Source of the DNA: CAJXVY01 sp965660355
Lineage (GTDB): Bacteria; Actinomycetota; Actinomycetes; Actinomycetales; Microbacteriaceae
Assembly: GCA_965660355.1 (NCBI GenBank)
Contig: CBFHZN010000003.1
Coordinates: 50,849-114,848 of the forward strand
DNA length: 64,000 nt
Direction of reading: 5' to 3'
The translations under genes and the position numbers were made by a program. The notes beneath the pieces are model-generated. The model was not told the origin of the DNA. It ran no database searches and saw nothing but the letters and a program-made list of their open reading frames with translations. Positions 60,091 through 64,000 of this stretch are shown here, piece after piece (position 1 is the stretch's first letter; the number at the start of each line of letters is the position of its first letter).

Positions 60091-60120
60091 AAAAATAACC
60101 CCTTAATTAAAAGGGGTTAA
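60091..60120 (-). terminator. Rho-independent terminator
   Basis: The minus strand reads AACCCCTT-TTAATT-AAGGGGTT then ATTTTTATTTTATTTT. The eight-pair stem lies nine bases after the stop of the 96-aa gene. Confidence 0.85.
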
Positions 60121-60128
60121 ATTTAATA

Positions 60129-60419
60129 TTATATTTCATTCATATTTCCCTCTAATAATAAATCATTACTTTTTTCAATTTCAAATTTCACTTTAAAATC
60201 TTCATTAAATTCTAATTCACCAATCAATTTATTATTACTAATAATATCTCTTAATTCTAATCCTAATTTTAACTTTTCACCTTCAAAACATTCACCTTCT
60301 ATTAAATCAATATTAATATAGCCTTCTCCTTCTTCCCATCCATCACAACTTCCATCAATTACATTTATTAAAAAATTCTTAACTTCTTCTCTTAACTCTA
60401 AATTTACATTTAATTTCAT
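60129..60419 (-). CDS. Small acidic beta-rich protein
   Basis: The 96-residue protein begins MKLNVNLELREEVKNFLINV and continues with GSCDGWEEGEGYINIDLIEG. It is acidic, alternating strands and turns. An early-type promoter and leader precede it and a strong terminator follows, so it is a complete single-gene unit. Function unknown. Confidence 0.65.
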   Translation of the reverse strand: MKLNVNLELREEVKNFLINVIDGSCDGWEEGEGYINIDLIEGECFEGEKLKLGLELRDIISNNKLIGELEFNEDFKVKFEIEKSNDLLLEGNMNEI

Positions 60420-60443
60420 AACTTTTAATTTTTAATTATTATT

Positions 60444-60489
60444 ATTTTTTAATTATAATATAATATACGAAATCATTTATTATTATTTA
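60444..60489. repeat. 46-base direct repeat, copy 1
   Basis: The segment 60444-60489 is identical to 60696-60741. It contains the early promoter of the 96-aa gene and extends beyond the motif on the side away from the gene, which indicates recent duplication or gene conversion. Confidence 0.85.
60459..60471 (-). promoter_or_regulatory. Early-type promoter motif TTCGTATATTATA
   Basis: A perfect copy before the ATG at 60419; an extra A+T-rich block makes this leader about 15 bases longer than the others. Confidence 0.65.
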
Positions 60490-60496
60490 TGTCCTT

Positions 60497-60688
60497 TTAA
60501 ATCAGACCATTAATCATTTCTTTTTCCTGGGATAATAGTTCAATCAGTTCATCAATTATATTCAATCTAAAATCAAGATCTTCATCATAATAGTGTTCTA
60601 GCTTTTCTATATTACTATCATTAATTAATTTATTTGATTTCATATTAATCTCAATAAACAATTTTTTTTCAATTTTACTTAAATTCAT
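60497..60688 (-). CDS. Small helical protein
   Basis: The 63-residue protein begins MNLSKIEKKLFIEINMKSNK and is helical and acidic, ending IELLSQEKEMINGLI. An early-type promoter and the standard leader precede it. Function unknown. Confidence 0.6.
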   Translation of the reverse strand: MNLSKIEKKLFIEINMKSNKLINDSNIEKLEHYYDEDLDFRLNIIDELIELLSQEKEMINGLI

Positions 60689-60695
60689 AACTTTT

Positions 60696-60741
60696 ATTTT
60701 TTAATTATAATATAATATACGAAATCATTTATTATTATTTA
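60696..60741. repeat. 46-base direct repeat, copy 2
   Basis: Identical to 60444-60489 at a distance of 252 bases, carrying the promoter of the 63-aa gene. Confidence 0.85.
60711..60723 (-). promoter_or_regulatory. Early-type promoter motif TTCGTATATTATA
   Basis: A perfect copy 22 bases before the ATG at 60688, followed by the leader AAATAAAAGTTATG. Confidence 0.65.
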
Positions 60742-60884
60742 AACCCAACTATCATCTCATCTTTAACTATATAATGTGTGAATTTTCCATCTTTATAAAT
60801 TGAAATCACCCCCTCATTTTTAAAATTACCTTCTATACATTCAATATAATTATGATTTTGTTCTATAAATTTATATACACACAT
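60735..60884 (-). CDS. 49-residue protein
   Basis: A frame from ATG 60884 to TAA 60735 encodes MCVYKFIEQNHNYIECIEGN and a beta-rich C-terminus (VISIYKDGKFTHYIVKDEMI). The pattern suggests a tiny beta-barrel or SH3-like fold. No early-type motif is seen upstream; it starts 40 bases after the terminator of the 108-aa gene. Confidence 0.6.
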   Translation of the reverse strand: MCVYKFIEQNHNYIECIEGNFKNEGVISIYKDGKFTHYIVKDEMIVGFK

Positions 60885-60917
60885 TTGAATTTGATTTTAA
60901 CATTAATATTAATTAAT

Positions 60918-60946
60918 AAAAATGGGGGTTGTAATTAACAACCCCC
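60918..60946 (-). terminator. Rho-independent terminator
   Basis: The minus strand reads GGGGGTTG-TTAATTA-CAACCCCC then ATTTTTATT. The eight-pair stem (60924-60946) lies ten bases after the stop of the 108-aa gene. Confidence 0.85.
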
Positions 60947-60955
60947 TATAATTTA

Positions 60956-61282
60956 TTATAATATTTTCCTTAAATCATCCTTACATTGCTGGATTAATTC
61001 ATTTGAAATGATACCTACACATGCTTCATCTACCATCTCATCAATATCAATTCCCATACCAAGCATTTTTTCTTTAAATTTGGAATAATCACTATAACCC
61101 TTAATGGGCATCCCCATGAATTTAATATTTTCAATATCAAGAAACTCAACATCTACATCTATCTCATCCCCTTCACCTTCAGTTACAACTAATTGATGTA
61201 TAACTGTTGCTTTAAAACTACCATCCCCACAAACAATATCATTACTAGTGTTCACAAATAACATTTTACTTACATTTTTCAT
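60956..61282 (-). CDS. Small acidic protein
   Basis: The 108-residue protein begins MKNVSKMLFVNTSNDIVCGD, then an acidic beta segment (VTEGEGDEIDVDVEFLDIEN) and a helical C-terminus. It has a perfect early-type promoter and leader, and a terminator after it. No domain recognised. Confidence 0.65.
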   Translation of the reverse strand: MKNVSKMLFVNTSNDIVCGDGSFKATVIHQLVVTEGEGDEIDVDVEFLDIENIKFMGMPIKGYSDYSKFKEKMLGMGIDIDEMVDEACVGIISNELIQQCKDDLRKIL

Positions 61283-61304
61283 AACCTTTATTTTTTAATT
61301 ATAC

Positions 61305-61317
61305 TATAATATACGAA
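61305..61317 (-). promoter_or_regulatory. Early-type promoter motif TTCGTATATTATA
   Basis: A perfect copy 22 bases before the ATG at 61282, with leader AAATAAAGGTTATG. Confidence 0.65.
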
Positions 61318-61342
61318 CTGAGAGTTGATACTTTATATCCTT

Positions 61343-61774
61343 CTACATTCTATAAAATAGTGAATATGCCTCTCCATTTGTTAAGTAATTTTGAATTATA
61401 TAATCTCTTAAATTAAATCCTTTCAACCCCCTTTTCAATAAATCATTAAATTCCTCCTCACTTGTATCATGTATTCTACCTTGTAGATCTATATACTCAG
61501 CATGGTTTGAAGAAGCTTTTGCTAATTCTCTACGCTTTTTAACTTTAAACATAACCTCTTTTCTGCATAATCTCTTCTCTGCAGTCGGGACTCCATCTCC
61601 GGGTCCAAAAGGGAATAGTAGTGTAAGTTTATTTACTCTAATATCTTTACCAGTTTTAGGATCATATTTCCAATTCTCTACGTAACGTAATGGAACTTCA
61701 AATCCTTGAGATCCCCCTGAAAATGTTGTTTCTTGATCTTTTATTACATTCCAATAATTTTTACTTTTTGTCAT
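61343..61774 (-). CDS. Basic protein of unknown function
   Basis: ATG 61774 gives 143 residues starting MTKSKNYWNVIKDQETTFSG. A longer in-frame start at 61873 would run through the early promoter at 61798-61810 and overlap the gene upstream, so I reject it. The shorter start also has the conserved leader ending GGTTATG. The protein has PLRYVENWKYDPKTGKDIRV, LFPFGPGDGVPTAEKRLC and a basic middle (EVMFKVKKRRELAKASSNHA). I do not recognise it; RNA or DNA binding is possible. Confidence 0.65.
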   Translation of the reverse strand: MTKSKNYWNVIKDQETTFSGGSQGFEVPLRYVENWKYDPKTGKDIRVNKLTLLFPFGPGDGVPTAEKRLCRKEVMFKVKKRRELAKASSNHAEYIDLQGRIHDTSEEEFNDLLKRGLKGFNLRDYIIQNYLTNGEAYSLFYRM

Positions 61775-61797
61775 AACCTTTATTTTTTTTCTTATAT

Positions 61798-61810
61798 TGT
61801 AATATACGAA
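61798..61810 (-). promoter_or_regulatory. Early-type promoter motif TTCGTATATTACA
   Basis: One base differs from the consensus. It lies 23 bases before the ATG at 61774 and fixes that start. Confidence 0.6.
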
Positions 61811-61832
61811 ATCAAATTTAACTCTTTGTGTC

Positions 61833-62060
61833 CTAATACTTACGTGCTCCTCTACCTCTCTGCTTTTCTTCACGCATTAAAAACGTTTCTATACGTTTAA
61901 CATCTTGAATTTTCATCCCATGTTTATTAAGTAACTTATCTAAACCTGATACTGTTTTAGATGATTTGGAGAATATTATTTCTTTATTTCCTTGTACAAT
62001 TACTGCTCTAAACATTGTAATCATACCTTTTTTCTCTACAACACTATTTTCAATTTTCAT
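61833..62060 (-). CDS. Small basic protein
   Basis: The 75-residue protein begins MKIENSVVEKKGMITMFRAV and ends MREEKQRGRGARKY, an RGRG-type basic tail. The core resembles a small alpha/beta fold (VSGLDKLLNKHGMKIQDVKR). Nucleic-acid binding through the tail is plausible. Early promoter and leader precede it. Confidence 0.65.
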   Translation of the reverse strand: MKIENSVVEKKGMITMFRAVIVQGNKEIIFSKSSKTVSGLDKLLNKHGMKIQDVKRIETFLMREEKQRGRGARKY

Positions 62061-62082
62061 AACTTTTATTTTTTTAATATGC

Positions 62083-62095
62083 TATAATATACGAA
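62083..62095 (-). promoter_or_regulatory. Early-type promoter motif TTCGTATATTATA
   Basis: A perfect copy 22 bases before the ATG at 62060. Confidence 0.65.
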
Positions 62096-62100
62096 ATGTT

Positions 62101-62217
62101 TTAATGATCTACTTGCCCGTTATGTTTTGTTTTTCGTGTATATTTCTTCTTATTTTTATACACATTTGGTCTGGTGGCCTGGTTTATCTCGTGTTGTGTT
62201 ACTACAATTTTTTTCAT
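62101..62217 (-). CDS. 38-residue basic peptide
   Basis: A frame from ATG 62217 to TAA 62101 encodes MKKIVVTQHEINQATRPNVY followed by a Lys-rich tail (KNKKKYTRKTKHNG). Its start overlaps the stop of the 47-aa gene as ATGA, so translation is probably coupled. Function unknown. Confidence 0.6.
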   Translation of the reverse strand: MKKIVVTQHEINQATRPNVYKNKKKYTRKTKHNGQVDH

Positions 62218-62357
62218 AATTTCCCCTTTTGATGAAATATTCTACCTTTATCTCTGGATAACCATCTTTTATATAATAGACTTCCTCCGAAATAAACATA
62301 TAATTCATCTCCAATTGTAATGTTTACAAATCCACCTTCCATTTCAACTGTTTGCAT
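62214..62357 (-). CDS. 47-residue protein
   Basis: A frame from ATG 62357 to TGA 62214 encodes MQTVEMEGGFVNITIGDELY followed by VYFGGSLLYKRWLSRDKGRI. It is beta-rich and basic at the end. It follows the 79-aa gene by 19 bases in the same transcript and is coupled to the 38-aa gene. Function unknown. Confidence 0.6.
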   Translation of the reverse strand: MQTVEMEGGFVNITIGDELYVYFGGSLLYKRWLSRDKGRIFHQKGKL

Positions 62358-62376
62358 ATCGTCTTATTTTTTATGG

Positions 62377-62616
62377 TTATACATTATACCAACCTTTACC
62401 ACCTTTATTTACTAATACAACTGTGTCTGGGTAAGGGAAGCTATCATTATCATCAAATTCCCAAATATCTATCTCCATTCTATCTGTACCTGAATCATAA
62501 GTTACTTTATATCCATCAAAAGTAATCTTATCTAGTTCTTGGGAGGTAAGGTGATGGTCGGTTTCATTGAAATGGGCTTCACCATAAATGCTTAATAATT
62601 GCTCTCTTGTGTACAT
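62377..62616 (-). CDS. Small acidic protein
   Basis: The 79-residue protein begins MYTREQLLSIYGEAHFNETD and ends DTVVLVNKGGKGWYNV, with an acidic middle (YDSGTDRMEIDIWEFDDNDS). It is the first gene after two tandem early-type promoters and heads a three-gene unit with the 47- and 38-aa genes. No family recognised. Confidence 0.65.
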   Translation of the reverse strand: MYTREQLLSIYGEAHFNETDHHLTSQELDKITFDGYKVTYDSGTDRMEIDIWEFDDNDSFPYPDTVVLVNKGGKGWYNV

Positions 62617-62632
62617 ATTTCTTTATTTATAC

Positions 62633-62645
62633 TGTAATATACGAA
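62633..62645 (-). promoter_or_regulatory. Early-type promoter motif TTCGTATATTACA, proximal
   Basis: It lies 16 bases before the ATG at 62616 and is followed on the minus strand by GTATAAATAAAG. Confidence 0.6.
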
Positions 62646-62676
62646 ATATAGTTTAGTGGCTCGTGTCCCTAAATAA

Positions 62677-62689
62677 TATAATATACGAA
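62677..62689 (-). promoter_or_regulatory. Early-type promoter motif TTCGTATATTATA, distal
   Basis: A perfect second copy 44 bases farther upstream gives the 79-aa gene two tandem promoters. Confidence 0.6.
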
Positions 62690-62716
62690 CAAGAACCTGA
62701 ATATCCAAGCAATAAG

Positions 62717-62941
62717 ATGGCCTGTAGAAATCTACAAGCAAAAAATCAAATAGTAGAACATATTCAGGGACATAATATAATATCCAAATTCTACTTTTCA
62801 ACATGTTTCCTATTACTAATAATTGCAATGGTAGCTTCACACTCCACTATCGAATTTCTTTATTTATCCTCGGTTTATGTAATAGTAGGATATCATCCCT
62901 CCGTTGGGGCTTTACCGAGTTGTGTAAATATATTTAACTAA
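62717..62941 (+). CDS. Doubtful plus-strand membrane protein
   Basis: An open frame from ATG 62717 could encode 74 residues (MACRNLQAKNQIVEHIQGHN) with a hydrophobic middle (FYFSTCFLLLIIAMVASHST). It would be the only plus-strand gene here and would lie divergent from the tandem promoters. A late-like element on the plus strand (63053-63062) is downstream, not upstream. It may be a chance frame; a minus-strand frame over the same DNA runs through the promoters and is less likely. Confidence 0.25.
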   Translation: MACRNLQAKNQIVEHIQGHNIISKFYFSTCFLLLIIAMVASHSTIEFLYLSSVYVIVGYHPSVGALPSCVNIFN

Positions 62942-63345
62942 TTTTAATTTAAAACCGAAACGTGGAGGGAAATCACTATGGATAATATCGCACCTTGCCG
63001 CTACTATTGATGTGGGGAGTGGTTTTTTATTAAAATGTCAAATAACTTACAGTTATAAATATGTGGGGGAGTGGGGAAAGTCATATTTTTTATATATACT
63101 TTTGGAGGGGGTGAAAGGGGGGCGTGGCGATGCATAGGAGGGTTAGATCCCGCCCTCTCTCACCTCATCCCCTATACCAAACGTTTCCCATCTACTTCCT
63201 TTTACTTACTCTTTCACTTACTTCACTTACTAATTAAGTAACCCATATAAATCACACGCGAACCAACGCATTTAAACGCTTAATCCACTTACTCTTTCAC
63301 TTAATAGCCACTTAATTGTCTGCCTCACCCTTTAATTGATTCTTC
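62942..63345. other. Non-coding region with G-rich and iteron-like repeats
   Basis: No credible gene is seen. Two G-rich motifs TGTGGGG(G)AGTGG lie at 63011-63022 and 63062-63074; a third copy is at 59231-59242 in the other non-coding region. A plus-strand TTATAAATAT (63053-63062) directly abuts the second. ACTTACTCTTTCACTTA occurs at 63204-63220 and 63287-63303, and shorter CACTTACT and ACGC repeats lie between. The purine-rich to pyrimidine-rich switch near 63120-63230 is striking. A replication origin or packaging region is an inference. Confidence 0.5.
63204..63303. repeat. 17-base direct repeat pair
   Basis: ACTTACTCTTTCACTTA is present identically at 63204-63220 and 63287-63303, 83 bases apart, within a pyrimidine-rich stretch that repeats CACTTA several more times. 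Confidence 0.8.
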
Positions 63346-63432
63346 ACTCATTACCTGTTGGGAATGAGGCTACAACTCATTACCTGTTGGGAATGAGGCT
63401 ACAACTCATTACCTGTTGGGAATGAGGCTACA
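63346..63432. repeat. Three perfect 29-base tandem repeats with hairpins
   Basis: The unit starts ACTCATTACCTGTTGGGAAT and ends GAGGCTACA, with copies at 63346, 63375 and 63404. Each unit can fold CTCATT...AATGAG around the loop ACCTGTTGGG. A fourth, diverged unit from 63433 keeps ACTCATTAC and GGAGGCTA but has a different stem (TTACT/AGTAA). There are no spacers, so this is not a CRISPR array. Confidence 0.95.
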
Positions 63433-63465
63433 ACTCATTACTTTTTAGTAAGGAGGCTATTATTA

Positions 63466-63609
63466 CTAAAAATTATACCATCGAAAACTCTCACTCCCAC
63501 ATTTACATTTAAACTTTCTCGACCATTTCCTTAATGTGAAATTATATGAACGTAAAGATGATTTACCACACCCATAACACTCACATTTCTTTTTTTCTAT
63601 AACATTCAT
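63466..63609 (-). CDS. 47-residue zinc-ribbon protein
   Basis: A frame from ATG 63609 to TAG 63466 encodes MNVIEKKKCECYGCGKSSLR, then a basic middle and RKFKCKCGSESFRWYNF. Cys 11, 14, 35 and 37 (with C9 nearby) can form a zinc ribbon. An early-type promoter lies 25 bases upstream. Such small ribbons often bind nucleic acid or RNA polymerase. Its stop lies next to the diverged tandem repeat. Confidence 0.7.
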   Translation of the reverse strand: MNVIEKKKCECYGCGKSSLRSYNFTLRKWSRKFKCKCGSESFRWYNF

Positions 63610-63633
63610 TCTATATTGTTTTTTTATTTATAC

Positions 63634-63645
63634 TATAATATACAA
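63634..63645 (-). promoter_or_regulatory. Early-type promoter motif TTGTATATTATA
   Basis: It precedes the zinc-ribbon gene and is followed by GTATAAATAAAAAAAC, similar to the 62633 copy. Confidence 0.6.
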
Positions 63646-63669
63646 ACTATTATTTACCTAATTATATCC

Positions 63670-63819
63670 TCATTTATGAATCTTCCAATATCTTATTTTA
63701 GTTATAGTATTATTGAAATGGATAATTTCATATCCCTTATCTGTTATTTTTATTTCCTGGATTATTCTCTCATTTATCCATTTCTCCTCTCCGGACTCTG
63801 TTGTAATTTTTACTAGCAT
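63670..63819 (-). CDS. 49-residue protein
   Basis: A frame from ATG 63819 to TGA 63670 encodes MLVKITTESGEEKWINERII and a beta-rich C-terminus (ITDKGYEIIHFNNTITKIRY). Its ATG lies a few bases before the TAG-adjacent end of the next gene upstream, so the two are probably co-transcribed. Function unknown. Confidence 0.6.
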   Translation of the reverse strand: MLVKITTESGEEKWINERIIQEIKITDKGYEIIHFNNTITKIRYWKIHK

Positions 63820-63820
63820 T

Positions 63821-64000
63821 CTATTTTGTATTTTCAATTATTAATTCCATTTCATCCTCCCAGTGCCAATTAGATATGTTTTTCTCCCCTTTATATTCTC
63901 TGCCTTTAACATAGACTCTATAACCATTCTCTATTTCAACAATGATTCCTATATCCCCAACCTTATTGATTGAATTACTTTTATCCACTACAATCTTTAC
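63821..64000 (-). CDS. Partial protein cut by the right edge
   Basis: An open frame enters from the right edge and ends with TAG at 63821-63823, giving the last 59 residues (VKIVVDKSNSINKVGDIGII at the edge, then GYRVYVKGREYKGEKNISNW). The pattern of short strands around GDIGIIVEI and YRVYVKG resembles small KOW/SH3-like phage proteins. The N-terminus is outside the window. Confidence 0.6.
   Translation of the reverse strand, partial: VKIVVDKSNSINKVGDIGIIVEIENGYRVYVKGREYKGEKNISNWHWEDEMELIIENTK

Noticed and set aside
61775..61873. N-terminal extension of the 143-aa protein
   Set aside because: It would run through the early promoter and overlap the 75-aa gene.
62592..62840. Minus-strand 82-residue frame
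   Set aside because: It runs through both tandem promoters of the 79-aa gene and needs a GTG start.
63346..63432. CRISPR array
   Set aside because: The 29-base units are directly joined without spacers and no cas gene is near.
63616..63816. Plus-strand 66-residue frame
   Set aside because: It is antisense to the 49-aa gene and covers the promoter of the zinc-ribbon gene.

Overview
The window is part of a virulent, T4-like tailed phage (contractile-tail, myovirus-type) genome. Nearly every supported gene is on the minus strand, so transcription runs from high to low coordinates. The DNA is strongly A+T-rich. Genes are packed tightly with one- to four-base overlaps, and few starts have a purine-rich Shine-Dalgarno; most have A-rich leaders. 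A carboxypeptidase-regulatory-like (transthyretin-fold) domain, surface proteins of BspA/leucine-rich type and a histone-H1-like protein suggest a Bacteroidota (flavobacterial) host. That host call is inference. I saw no tRNA, integrase or CRISPR array.

Layout in coordinate order: 0-7.6 kb holds a tail fibre, a signal-peptide protein, and a duplicated adhesin + small-ORF cassette whose second adhesin is fused to a gp15-like tail terminator. 7.6-20.6 kb is the neck and head block: gp14-like and gp13-like neck proteins, a 150-aa virion-type protein, PhoH, major capsid protein gp23, gp22-like scaffold, prohead protease gp21, three head-region proteins, portal gp20 and large terminase gp17. 20.6-36.4 kb is an accessory block: a spanin-like overlapping pair, a NadR-like kinase, an FAD-dependent oxidoreductase, many acidic or Cys-rich small proteins, an H1-like protein, a HAD phosphatase, a nucleotidyltransferase-metallopeptidase fusion and a zeta-type kinase. 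36.4-38.6 kb holds a PD-(D/E)XK nuclease, DNA primase and a GIY-YIG protein. 38.6-54.8 kb is the tail and baseplate block (gp6, gp25, gp5-like spike, several large structural proteins). 54.8-56.9 kb holds a gp55-like late sigma factor, a membrane protein and an HD phosphohydrolase. 56.9-64 kb holds small early-type genes, many behind near-identical promoter-leader cassettes, interrupted by two odd non-coding regions (59.1-59.5 and 62.9-63.5 kb). Sheath, tube, tape measure and DNA polymerase are not in the window.

The parts fit a two-phase programme. A repeated motif (minus strand TTCGTATATTATA) precedes small early-type genes. A T4-late-like motif (ATATTTATAA, sometimes TATAAATA) precedes head, tail and packaging genes and could be read by the gp55-like sigma factor. 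The most interesting possibility is that about fifteen accessory proteins carry similar short amphipathic N-termini ending in an (I/L)-x-E site of the gp21 protease type. They would then be a set of capsid-packaged, possibly injected, internal proteins, some of them enzymes.
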